Source: JAKPUX01 sp035353815 (GTDB taxonomy: Bacteria > Zhuqueibacterota > Zhuqueibacteria > Residuimicrobiales > Residuimicrobiaceae). From it: 64,000 bases of DNA. The first letter of the stretch is position 1. Each line of letters opens with the position of its first letter. The position numbers and the translations under genes were made by a program. The stretch spans positions 62,001 through 126,000 of the forward strand of contig DAOQAG010000004.1 in the NCBI GenBank assembly GCA_035353815.1. The letters are read 5' to 3'. Below the pieces are notes generated by a model. That model was not told the DNA's origin and searched no databases. It saw nothing but the letters and a program-made list of their open reading frames with translations. Of the stretch, positions 7,082-15,436 are shown in pieces.

Positions 7082-9082
7082 GTGCACTCTATGGGTGAAT
7101 CACGCTTTGCCAAATTTAAATACTGGGCGCGGATGCTGTTCATCGGCCGCGCCCGCGATCCTGAAGATCCGAGCATCTTTCATACGCTCACCCTGGTTGC
7201 CTTTTTCGCCTGGATCGGCCTCGGGGCGGACGGTCTCTCTTCCGCCTGCTACGGTCCAGAGGAAGCCTTCAGAACCCTGGGCAGCCATTTCTACCTCGGG
7301 ATCTTTGTCGCCCTCGGTACGGTGCTGACCATTTTTGTCATCAGCGCCAGCTACAACCAGATCATCGAGCTTTTTCCCCTGGGCGGCGGCGGCTATATGG
7401 TGGCCAGCCGCCTGCTCTCTCCGCGCGTCGGCATGGTCTCCGGCTCGGCCTTGCTCATCGATTTCGTTCTGACGATCACCCTTTCGGTGGCCAGCGGGGC
7501 GGATGCGCTCTTCAGCTTTCTGCCGGTCTCCTGGTACGAATTCCGGCTGCCGTTCGCCATGGTGGTCCTGGTACTGCTCATCATAGTCAACTTGCGCGGC
7601 GTCAAGGAATCTGTCGTGCCGTTGGTGCCCATCTTTCTGCTCTTCCTGCTGACCCATGCCGTGGCCATTGCTTGCGCCATCCTTCCTCATTTGAACAATT
7701 TCTCCGGACTCATGGCATCGACCGCGGCAGATGTCCGCCAGAGCCACAGCGAGCTGGGTTTGTTCGGCGTGGTCCTGCTGGTGCTGCGCGCCTACAGCAT
7801 GGGCGCAGGAACCTATACCGGCATTGAAGCAGTCAGCAACGGGATGCCGATCCTGCGTGAGCCCAAGGTGCAGACGGCAAGAAAGACGATGCGCTATATG
7901 GCCTTCTCCCTGGCCGTTATGGTGCTGGGTCTGATGATCGGATACATGCTTTATCGCGTCGAACATGTTCCGGGCAAGACCTTTAATGCCATTCTGCTGG
8001 ACAACATCGTCGCCGGCTGGCCGGAGATCCCGGGTTATGCTTTCGTGCTGATCACCCTGCTGACCGAGGCCGTATTGCTCATGGTTGCGGCGCAGACCGG
8101 CTTTCTCGGAGGACCGCGCATCCTCGCCAACATGGCGCTGGACCGCTGGCTGCCGAGCCGTTTCGCGGCGTTGAGCGACCGCCTCGTCACCCACAATGGC
8201 ATCCTCATCATGGGCGGCGCCTCACTGGTGCTGATGGTCGCCAGCAAGGGCTCAGTGCGGCTGATGGTGGTCCTTTACAGCATCAATGTCTTCATCACCT
8301 TCCTGCTCTCCCAGGTGGGCATGGTGCGCCACTGGTGGGATGTGCGCCGGCGCGAACCCCGCTGGTGCCGCAAACTGCTCATCAACGGCATTGGCCTGGT
8401 CCTGACCGGCTTCATCCTGGTCTCGGTGGCCGTCCTCAAATTCAACGAAGGCGGCTGGATCACGCTGGCCGTGACCGGAGCGCTGGTAGCGGTTTGCTTT
8501 CTGGTCAAACAGCATTATAACCGTACCGCCAACGAGCTGAAACGCCTCGACGCCCTGGTCGAATCGGTCGAGCTTTCGCTCGAGCGCATCGAAGGGCGCA
8601 AGCGGCGGCGCCGCAAACCCTCGCCCACCAGCCGGACGGCGGTCATTCTCACGACCGGCTACAACGGCCTCGGACTGCACACGCTCTTCGGCGCGATGCG
8701 CGTGCTGGGCCAGGAGGTTACCAATTTTGTCTTTCTCCAGGTCGGGGTGGTCGACGCTGCTGCATTTCAAAGCAGTGAAGAGATGGCGGAGATGAAGCAG
8801 AATGTCAAGGCGCAGCTCGACCAGTACGTCCAGTTCATGCAAAAGCAGGGCTACTATGCCGAGGGCGTGCCGCTGCTCGGGACCGATGTGGTTAACGAAA
8901 TCGCGGAGGAAGCGCCGCGCATCCTCGAGCGTTTCCCCGGCGCCATTTTTTGCGGCGGCCAGCTCGTCTTCCCCGCTGAGCCCGTGTTTTCACGCTGGCT
9001 GCATAACTATACGGTCTTCGCCCTGCAGCGGCGATTTTATTATGAGGGCATTCCGGTGGTGCTGCTGCCGATCCGGGTGTGA
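7082..9082 (+). CDS. KimA-like APC-superfamily transporter with C-terminal cytoplasmic domain
   Basis: This 666-residue membrane protein has an N-terminal transporter core (about residues 35-480) with the sequence GADGLSSACYGPEEA (48-62), GGGGYMVASRLLSPRVG and YTGIEAVSNG. This layout matches the KimA/YdaO-like potassium-proton symporter branch of the APC superfamily rather than ordinary amino acid carriers. Residues ~510-666 form a soluble USP-like domain (AVILTTGYNGLGLHTLFGAM, FVFLQVGVVDAA). KimA proteins take up K+ and can be inhibited by c-di-AMP; that role here is inference. The listed start is GTG; an in-frame ATG at 7091 is an equally good choice since neither has a clear ribosome binding site. 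Confidence 0.75.
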   Translation: MHSMGESRFAKFKYWARMLFIGRARDPEDPSIFHTLTLVAFFAWIGLGADGLSSACYGPEEAFRTLGSHFYLGIFVALGTVLTIFVISASYNQIIELFPLGGGGYMVASRLLSPRVGMVSGSALLIDFVLTITLSVASGADALFSFLPVSWYEFRLPFAMVVLVLLIIVNLRGVKESVVPLVPIFLLFLLTHAVAIACAILPHLNNFSGLMASTAADVRQSHSELGLFGVVLLVLRAYSMGAGTYTGIEAVSNGMPILREPKVQTARKTMRYMAFSLAVMVLGLMIGYMLYRVEHVPGKTFNAILLDNIVAGWPEIPGYAFVLITLLTEAVLLMVAAQTGFLGGPRILANMALDRWLPSRFAALSDRLVTHNGILIMGGASLVLMVASKGSVRLMVVLYSINVFITFLLSQVGMVRHWWDVRRREPRWCRKLLINGIGLVLTGFILVSVAVLKFNEGGWITLAVTGALVAVCFLVKQHYNRTANELKRLDALVESVELSLERIEGRKRRRRKPSPTSRTAVILTTGYNGLGLHTLFGAMRVLGQEVTNFVFLQVGVVDAAAFQSSEEMAEMKQNVKAQLDQYVQFMQKQGYYAEGVPLLGTDVVNEIAEEAPRILERFPGAIFCGGQLVFPAEPVFSRWLHNYTVFALQRRFYYEGIPVVLLPIRV

Positions 9083-9160
9083 GGGCGACAGTGAGCTGAA
9101 GGGCGTCATGGGCAATGGGGCCGGCGCATTCTCGGGGGTGTTCCCGCGGGCAATTCCAGC

Positions 9161-9189
9161 TTGACTATTTCCATGGATCATAGTACATT
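9161..9189 (+). promoter_or_regulatory. Promoter of uvrB
   Basis: TTGACT (9161-9166) and TACATT (9184-9189) lie 17 bases apart, the best match to a sigma-70 promoter in the window. Transcription would start near 9197, about 36 bases before the uvrB ATG. No LexA-like palindrome overlaps it. Confidence 0.6.
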
Positions 9190-9232
9190 AATTGCTTGGA
9201 TAAATGTTGGGATTCCATAGGCTGGTACTGGC

Positions 9233-11278
9233 ATGGATATTTTCAAACTGGTCTCTCCCTTTGAGCTTCAGGGCGATCAGCCGCAGGCGGTCGAGCAGCT
9301 CGTTGAGGGAATAGAGCGCCGCGAGCCCTACCAAACTCTGCTCGGAGTCACCGGCAGCGGCAAAACCTTCACCATGGCGCATGTGATCGCGCGGATGAAC
9401 CGGCCGACCCTGGTCATTTCGCATAACAAGACTCTGGCCGCCCAGCTTTACGGCGAATTCCGCGGATTTTTCCCGAACAACGCTGTCGAGTATTTCATCA
9501 GCTACTACGATTACTATCAGCCCGAAGCCTACCTTCCGCACACCGACACCTACATCGAGAAAGACACCTCGATCAATGACGAGATCGACCGGCTGCGGCT
9601 GCGCGCCACCTCGGCCCTGCTTTCGCGCCGGGATGTGGTCATCGTCGCCTCGGTCTCGTGCATCTACGGCCTCGGCTCGCCCGAGGATTGGCTCGAGCTG
9701 CTGATCATCCTCAAGGTGGGCCAGCGCATCGAGCGCAACCAGATCCTGCAAAAGCTGGTGGAGATCCACTATACCCGGAATGATGTCGATTTCGACCGCG
9801 GCACCTTCCGCGTGCGCGGGGATGTGGTTGAGGTGATCCCGGCCTACGAACGCGAAGCGCTGCGCATCGAGATGTTCGGGGACGAGATCGAGCGCATCTC
9901 CCGGGTGGATGTCGTGACCGGCGAGATCAAGGAGGAGATGGAGACGGTGGCGATCTATCCGGCCAAGCATTTTGTCACCTCGCCGGAACGCCTCAAACGG
10001 GCCATGGAAGCGATCCGCACCGAATTGGACGGCCGCCTGGCGGAGCTGCGCGAGCAGAATAAACTGCTCGAAGCGCAGCGGCTCGAACAGCGCACCCGCT
10101 TCGATCTCGAGATGATGCAGGAGATCGGCTACTGCACCGGAATCGAGAATTACTCCCGCCATCTCGGCGCGCGCCGGCCGGGGGAGCGTCCTTCGACCCT
10201 GATCGATTATTTCCCCAAGGATTATCTGCTGATCATCGACGAGTCGCATGTCACCATTCCGCAAATCCGCGGCATGCAGAATGGGGACCGTTCGCGCAAG
10301 GAGGTTCTGGTCGACTATGGTTTCCGCCTGCCTTCGGCGCTGGACAACCGGCCGCTCACCTTCGACGAGTTCACGGCGTCGGTCAATCAATGCATTTTCG
10401 TCTCCGCAACGCCGGCCGAGTATGAGCTCGAAAAGTCGCAGGGGGTGATCGTCGAGCAAGTGATCCGGCCGACCGGACTGATCGACCCGGAGATCGAGGT
10501 GCGCCCGATCAAGGGGCAGATCGACGATCTGATCGGCGAGATCAACGTGCGCGCGGAGCGCGGGGAACGCATCCTCGTGACCACCCTGACCAAGCGAATG
10601 GCCGAAGATCTGACCGAATATCTGTCAGGCATGGGCATCCGCGTCCGGTATATGCATTCCGAGATCGATGCGCTCGACCGGGTCGTCATCCTGCGCGATC
10701 TGCGCCTGGCTGAATTCGATGTGCTCGTGGGGATCAACCTGCTGCGCGAGGGGCTCGATCTCCCCGAGGTCTCGCTGGTGGCGGTTCTCGACGCGGATAA
10801 GGAGGGCTTTTTACGCTCCGAGCGCTCACTGATTCAGACCGCCGGGCGCGCCGCGCGCAATCTCAACGGCAAGGTGATCTTTTATGCCGACAAGATCACC
10901 GATTCGATGCGCATGGCGATGGAGGAGACCAGCCGCCGCCGCAAGATCCAGGCGGAGTACAATGTCACCCATGGTATCACCCCCACCTCCATCGTCAAAT
11001 CGGTTGAGGAGGTGATGGGCACCACACGTGTCGCCGATGCCCGTCCTGAGCCCTATGGTAAAAAAGAGCCCGCTATCGATGACAAGGAGTTCCGGCAGAA
11101 CTGGAAGCGGATGAGCGAAAAGGAGCAGCTCGAGATCCTGGGTGAGTTGGAGAAAAAGATGTTCGCCGCTGCAGCGGCATTGCAGTTCGAACACGCTGCG
11201 GAGCTGCGCGATCAGATCGACCTGCTCCGCCTCAGCCATGAAGATAAATTCAAGATCGCCCATATTCTGCAAAAATAG
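9233..11278 (+). CDS. uvrB: Excinuclease ABC subunit B
   Basis: UvrB is the damage-verifying helicase-like subunit of nucleotide excision repair. It is loaded by UvrA and recruits UvrC. The protein is 681 residues, the usual length. Walker A is GVTGSGKT (38-45); the beta-hairpin that clamps DNA follows (YYDYYQPEAYLP). The later helicase motifs FVSATPAEYE, LVTTLTKRMAE, LLREGLDLPEVSLVA and QTAGRAARN are intact. A C-terminal UVR motif (about 640-672, FEHAAELRDQIDLLR) should contact UvrC. It has its own promoter and is followed nine bases later by purD. Confidence 0.98.
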   Translation: MDIFKLVSPFELQGDQPQAVEQLVEGIERREPYQTLLGVTGSGKTFTMAHVIARMNRPTLVISHNKTLAAQLYGEFRGFFPNNAVEYFISYYDYYQPEAYLPHTDTYIEKDTSINDEIDRLRLRATSALLSRRDVVIVASVSCIYGLGSPEDWLELLIILKVGQRIERNQILQKLVEIHYTRNDVDFDRGTFRVRGDVVEVIPAYEREALRIEMFGDEIERISRVDVVTGEIKEEMETVAIYPAKHFVTSPERLKRAMEAIRTELDGRLAELREQNKLLEAQRLEQRTRFDLEMMQEIGYCTGIENYSRHLGARRPGERPSTLIDYFPKDYLLIIDESHVTIPQIRGMQNGDRSRKEVLVDYGFRLPSALDNRPLTFDEFTASVNQCIFVSATPAEYELEKSQGVIVEQVIRPTGLIDPEIEVRPIKGQIDDLIGEINVRAERGERILVTTLTKRMAEDLTEYLSGMGIRVRYMHSEIDALDRVVILRDLRLAEFDVLVGINLLREGLDLPEVSLVAVLDADKEGFLRSERSLIQTAGRAARNLNGKVIFYADKITDSMRMAMEETSRRRKIQAEYNVTHGITPTSIVKSVEEVMGTTRVADARPEPYGKKEPAIDDKEFRQNWKRMSEKEQLEILGELEKKMFAAAAALQFEHAAELRDQIDLLRLSHEDKFKIAHILQK

Positions 11279-11286
11279 GGAGCGTC

Positions 11287-12558
11287 ATGCGAGTACTGAT
11301 CATCGGCAGTGGGGGGCGCGAACACGCTCTGGTCTGGAAGGTCCAGCGCAGTGCTCTGGTTAAAAAGGTCTATTGCGCTCCGGGCAATTATGGCATCTCG
11401 CGCGAAGCCGCCTGCGTGGACATCCCGGCGCACGACATCAAGCGGTTACTCGCCTTTGCGGTCAAGGAAAAAATCGATCTGACGATCGTCGGCCCTGAAC
11501 AGCCGCTGGTGGCGGGCATCGTCGACGAGTTCGAAGCCAACGGCCTGGCCATCTTCGGTCCAACCCAGCGCGCCGCCGAGCTGGAAGGCAGCAAGGCCTT
11601 CACCAAGGAACTGCTGGCGCGTCACAAGATCCCCTCAGCGGCATTCCGCCTGTTCACCGAGTATGAAGAGGCGAAGCGCTACCTCAACAGCGCGGCACTG
11701 CCGCTGGTGATCAAGGCGGACGGTCTGGCCGCGGGCAAGGGGGTGGTGATCTGCACCGATCCCGCGCAGGCGGCGATGGAGCTGCACAAGATCATGGTCG
11801 GACGGGTCTTCGGCCAGGCCGGCAGCCGCGTCGTGATCGAGGAGTATCTCGAGGGCGAGGAGGTCTCGGTGCTCGCCCTCAGCGACGGCGAGCATCTCGT
11901 CTACATGGCGCCGGCGCAGGATCACAAGCGCATTTTCGATGGCGATCAGGGCGGGAATACCGGCGGCATGGGCGCCTATGCGCCGACGCCTTTTCTGGAT
12001 GCGGCGCTGCTCGCGCGCATTCAAGCCGAGATCATGGAACCGACGATCCGGGCCATGGCTTGTGAAGACCGCCCCTACCGCGGCGTCCTCTATGCCGGCT
12101 TGATCCTCACCCGCGAAGGACCCAAGGTCCTCGAATACAACTGCCGCTTCGGTGATCCGGAAACCCAGGTGATCCTGCCGCTGGCCGCCAGCGATCTGGT
12201 CGAGGCGATCATGGCCAGCCGCGACGGCGGGCTCGGCCGGTTCCAGTGGCGCAACCACGCCGGTGCAGCGGCGGGGGTCGTGATCGCCTCAGGCGGCTAT
12301 CCCGGCACCTTCACCACCGGCCACCGCATCCTGGGCCTTGAGGAACCACCCGACAAGGATATTGTCCTCTTTCATTCCGGCACCCGGGAGGCCAATGGCC
12401 ACCCGGTCACCGCAGGCGGCCGGGTGCTGACCGTTACCGCCTGGGCGCCGGATCTCGAGGCGGCCATCGCGCGCGCTTATCGCGCGTTGGGCAAGATCGC
12501 CTTCGATGGCGCCTATTACCGCAAGGACATCGGCGCCAAAGGGCTGCGCCGCAAATAA
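11287..12558 (+). CDS. purD: Phosphoribosylamine-glycine ligase (GAR synthetase)
   Basis: PurD joins glycine to phosphoribosylamine using ATP, the second step of de novo purine synthesis. The 423-residue length is typical. The N-terminal domain starts MRVLIIGSGGREHAL. The ATP-grasp region holds VIKADGLAAGKGVVI and GGMGAYAPTPF, and the metal-binding strand is EYNCRFGDPETQ. The ATG is preceded by AGGGAG and lies eight bases after the uvrB stop, so the two are probably cotranscribed although functionally unrelated. No other pur genes are in the window. Confidence 0.98.
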   Translation: MRVLIIGSGGREHALVWKVQRSALVKKVYCAPGNYGISREAACVDIPAHDIKRLLAFAVKEKIDLTIVGPEQPLVAGIVDEFEANGLAIFGPTQRAAELEGSKAFTKELLARHKIPSAAFRLFTEYEEAKRYLNSAALPLVIKADGLAAGKGVVICTDPAQAAMELHKIMVGRVFGQAGSRVVIEEYLEGEEVSVLALSDGEHLVYMAPAQDHKRIFDGDQGGNTGGMGAYAPTPFLDAALLARIQAEIMEPTIRAMACEDRPYRGVLYAGLILTREGPKVLEYNCRFGDPETQVILPLAASDLVEAIMASRDGGLGRFQWRNHAGAAAGVVIASGGYPGTFTTGHRILGLEEPPDKDIVLFHSGTREANGHPVTAGGRVLTVTAWAPDLEAAIARAYRALGKIAFDGAYYRKDIGAKGLRRK

Positions 12559-12666
12559 CCGGTCTGCACTCCGGCCGTTTTGACGTACTTTTCTCAATCG
12601 ACAAACCACTACCGTTCAACGGTTCACATTCGCTGCCTTGCAGCAATTCTTCTCGAGGAGTCTATC

Positions 12667-13590
12667 ATGAAAATTCTCGTCACCGGCGGCGCCGGATTCA
12701 TCGCTTCACAGATCACCGATGCCTATATCGCCGCCGGACATCAGGTGGTGGTCGTGGACAATCTGGTCACCGGCAGAAGGGAAAATCTCAATCCCAAGGC
12801 CACCTTTTACGAAATGGATATCCAGGACCCGAACCTCCTCGAGGTCTTTGCCACCCACAAGATCGATATCGTCAACCACCACGCCGCCCAGATGGATGTG
12901 CGCCGCTCCGTCGAGGATCCCCTCTACGACGCCCGCACCAATGTCCTTGGTTTTCTCAACATCCTGCAGGCGTGCGCCAAAACCGGCGTCAAGCGCGTCA
13001 TCTTCGCCTCCTCGGGCGGCGCGATCTACGGCGAGCAGGACTACTTCCCGGCCGACGAGAAGCACAAGACCCAGCCGTGCAGCCCCTACGGCATCACCAA
13101 GCTGGTCGGAGAGAAATACCTCTTCTTTTACAGCCAGACCTGGGGCATCGGCCATACCATTCTCCGCTATGCCAATGTCTATGGCCCGCGTCAGAATCCC
13201 CATGGCGAGGCCGGTGTGGTCGCCATTTTCTGCAGCCGTCTGCTCGCAGGCGAACAGCCGGTGATCAATGGCACGGGCGAGCAGACGCGCGATTTTGTTT
13301 TTGTGGGCGATGTCGTCGCCGCCAATCTTCTGGCGCTCGCGCAGACGACGAACGATACCTTCAATATCGGCACCGGGCATGAAAGCACGATCAACGAGGT
13401 ATATCGCACGCTCAACACCCTGATCGGCAGCAACAAGCCCGAACAGCACGGCCCGGGCAAGGAGGGAGAACAATTCCGCAGCGTCATCGATGCCGGCCAT
13501 GCCACCCGCGTGATGGGGTGGAAGCCGCGCTATACCCTCGAGACCGGGCTGCACGAGACCGTCGAATTCTTTAAAAAAGCGAAATCTTAA
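12667..13590 (+). CDS. NAD-dependent sugar-nucleotide epimerase/dehydratase (UDP-glucose 4-epimerase-like)
   Basis: This 307-residue extended short-chain dehydrogenase acts on a nucleotide sugar. The Rossmann loop is GGAGFIAS (7-14), followed by an Asp after strand 2 (VVVVDNLVTG). The catalytic pair is Tyr141-x3-Lys145 (SPYGITKL) with SSGGAIYG supplying the serines. YANVYGPRQNPHGEAGVVAI fits the GalE-like or UDP-GlcNAc/GlcA epimerase group. The start at 12667 is preferred over one 87 bases upstream because GAGGAG precedes it and the Rossmann strand begins directly. The product could feed envelope polysaccharide; the exact sugar cannot be read from the sequence. Confidence 0.88.
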   Translation: MKILVTGGAGFIASQITDAYIAAGHQVVVVDNLVTGRRENLNPKATFYEMDIQDPNLLEVFATHKIDIVNHHAAQMDVRRSVEDPLYDARTNVLGFLNILQACAKTGVKRVIFASSGGAIYGEQDYFPADEKHKTQPCSPYGITKLVGEKYLFFYSQTWGIGHTILRYANVYGPRQNPHGEAGVVAIFCSRLLAGEQPVINGTGEQTRDFVFVGDVVAANLLALAQTTNDTFNIGTGHESTINEVYRTLNTLIGSNKPEQHGPGKEGEQFRSVIDAGHATRVMGWKPRYTLETGLHETVEFFKKAKS

Positions 13591-13597
13591 AGCCCAT

Positions 13598-14776
13598 ATG
13601 AGCTCCGATCATCCGGAAAGCGCACGCTGGAGCGAGGTGCAGGAGGAAACCGGCATCCTCGGCCGCTCCGAGGCGATCCGCCGCCTGCTCGAGACCATCG
13701 AGCAGGTGGCCCGGACCGATATTTCGGTGCTCATCACCGGCGAGAGCGGCACGGGCAAGGAACTGGTGGCCCGGGCGCTGCATCTGCGCAGCCGCCGCAA
13801 GGCGCACCCGTTGATCACGGTCAACTGCGGGGCCATCCCCGAGGGGATCCTCGAGTCGGAACTCTTCGGCCATGAAAAGGGCTCCTTCACCGGGGCGATC
13901 GGGCCGCGCAAGGGCTATTTTGAGCTGGCGGACAAGGGTTCGATTTTTCTCGACGAAATCGGCGAGCTGCCGCTGACCACGCAGGTCAAGCTGCTGCGGG
14001 TGCTCGAGGCGCGCGAGTTCATGCGCGTGGGGGGCACCGAATCGGTCCAGGTCGATGTGCGGTTTATCGCCGCCACCAACAAACAGCTCGAGGAGGAGGT
14101 GCGCCGCGGCCACTTTCGCGAGGATCTCTTTTACCGCCTGAATGCGGTGCATATTCGTGTGCCCGCGTTGCGCGACCGCAGCGAGGATATCCCCTTGCTG
14201 GTGAAAAAATTCGCCGCCGAGTTCGCCCGCGACAACCACATCGATTTCCCCGGCTTCAGCGATGCCGCCCTCGCGGCAATGTCCAAGGCGCGCTGGCCCG
14301 GGAATATCCGCGAATTGCGCAACGTCGTCGAAAAGATCATCGTCCTGGAGCGCGGCGCCTGGATCGACGAGGAGACGGTGCGGCGCTATCTCAACATCAG
14401 CCATCCGATGGACCCGGCGCTGCCGGTACCAGTCGCGCGCGGACGCGAGGAGAGCGAGCGCGATCTCTTTCTGCGGGTGCTGCTCGAAATCAAAAGCGAG
14501 ATCGCCCAGCTGCGCGAACTTGTGCTGCAGCGCCCGCCGGCGCGCTATCCCCTGGCGCCCTGGCATGAAGAGCTCACCGCAGAGTATCTCGAGCCGGTGT
14601 CCCCGGCGGGGGAAGGAGAGCGCAAGTCGGTGGCGGAGATGGAGAAGGAGCTGATCGTGGGCGCGCTCCACAAATATGGCGGCAGCAAGCGCCGGGCCGC
14701 CCGGGCTCTGGGTCTGAGCGAACGCACCTTGTACCGCAAGATCGAAAAATATGGATTGAAGGAGACCCGTGATTAA
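13598..14776 (+). CDS. Sigma-54-dependent transcriptional activator lacking a receiver domain
   Basis: This 392-residue bacterial enhancer-binding protein consists of a short N-terminus, an AAA+ ATPase and a Fis-type helix-turn-helix. Walker A is GESGTGKE (48-55). The sigma-54 contact loop reads GSFTGA (95-100), a Ser variant of GAFTGA. Walker B (IFLDEIGELP) and the arginine-finger region (FREDLFYRLN) are present, and the DNA-binding helix pair is at ~355-390 (GGSKRRAARALGLSERTLYR). It has no receiver, GAF or PAS input domain, so it may be constitutively active or controlled by a partner protein. Between them is a charged linker. Its end overlaps lptE by eight bases, implying translational coupling. 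Confidence 0.93.
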   Translation: MSSDHPESARWSEVQEETGILGRSEAIRRLLETIEQVARTDISVLITGESGTGKELVARALHLRSRRKAHPLITVNCGAIPEGILESELFGHEKGSFTGAIGPRKGYFELADKGSIFLDEIGELPLTTQVKLLRVLEAREFMRVGGTESVQVDVRFIAATNKQLEEEVRRGHFREDLFYRLNAVHIRVPALRDRSEDIPLLVKKFAAEFARDNHIDFPGFSDAALAAMSKARWPGNIRELRNVVEKIIVLERGAWIDEETVRRYLNISHPMDPALPVPVARGREESERDLFLRVLLEIKSEIAQLRELVLQRPPARYPLAPWHEELTAEYLEPVSPAGEGERKSVAEMEKELIVGALHKYGGSKRRAARALGLSERTLYRKIEKYGLKETRD

Positions 14777-15260
14777 AAAAGGCCTGATCCTGCTGCCCCT
14801 GCTTGGCCTGGCCGCCGGCTGCGGCATCTATTCCGTCAAGGGTTCCATGGCGCCCCACCTCAAGACCGTGGCCATTCCTCTCTTCGATAACCGTACCGCA
14901 GAATTCCGCGTTGCCGAGGACTTGACCGATGCCATAATTGGCGCATTTACCAGCGACAATTCGCTCAAGATCGCCGAGCGCAATGCCGCCGATGTCCTGA
15001 TCGAGGGCAGCATTATCCAGATCGACGACCGTGCCGGAGCCTTCGATTCCGGCGAAAACGTCCAGGATATGAAACTCTACCTGAGCGTCCAGATCAAGTG
15101 CACCGATCAGGTCAAGCGGGAAGTGCTCTGGCAGGAGCGGTTGACCCATTTCGGGAGTTACGATCCCTCCGGCGGGCCGGAGGCGCGCACCGAGGCTCTG
15201 ACCGAGGCCATGCAGAAGGTGAGTGAAGAGGTGCTCAACAAGACCGTGGCCAACTGGTAA
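14769..15260 (+). CDS. lptE: LPS-assembly lipoprotein LptE-like
   Basis: LptE plugs the LptD barrel and helps place lipopolysaccharide in the outer membrane. This 163-residue protein starts at GTG and has a signal peptide with lipobox LAAGC (Cys18). The mature part carries the family pattern HLKTVAIPLFDNRT, then EDLTDAIIGAFTSDNSLKI and ADVLIEGSIIQI. It resembles the LptE branch known from FCB genomes. The start codon lies inside the end of the sigma-54 activator gene. lptD is not in the window. Confidence 0.85.
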   Translation: MIKKGLILLPLLGLAAGCGIYSVKGSMAPHLKTVAIPLFDNRTAEFRVAEDLTDAIIGAFTSDNSLKIAERNAADVLIEGSIIQIDDRAGAFDSGENVQDMKLYLSVQIKCTDQVKREVLWQERLTHFGSYDPSGGPEARTEALTEAMQKVSEEVLNKTVANW

Positions 15261-15295
15261 ATATTGCGCAAAAAGGCACAAACTATTTGGTAATT

Positions 15296-15324
15296 TTGTA
15301 AATAATGGTTAATTTTATTATTAA
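15296..15324 (+). promoter_or_regulatory. AT-rich region with candidate promoter for the TPR protein gene
   Basis: The gap 15261-15436 is strikingly AT-rich in its first 100 bases. TTGTAA (15296-15301) and TATTAA (15319-15324) are 17 bases apart. Other combinations in the same patch are possible, so the exact promoter is uncertain. Confidence 0.35.
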
Positions 15325-15436
15325 ATGGTCGGCATTTAGCTCCTTTTGCAAGTATATCGGAAATAAAGAGATCGGCCGGTTACAGTGCGCGGAATCAGGC
15401 CGGTAGCGGGGAATTGCACGATCAGGAGAGTACTGC

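Noticed and set aside
9083..9232. LexA-type SOS operator before uvrB
   Set aside because: No paired GAAC/GTTC or CTGT-ACAG palindrome is present around the promoter.
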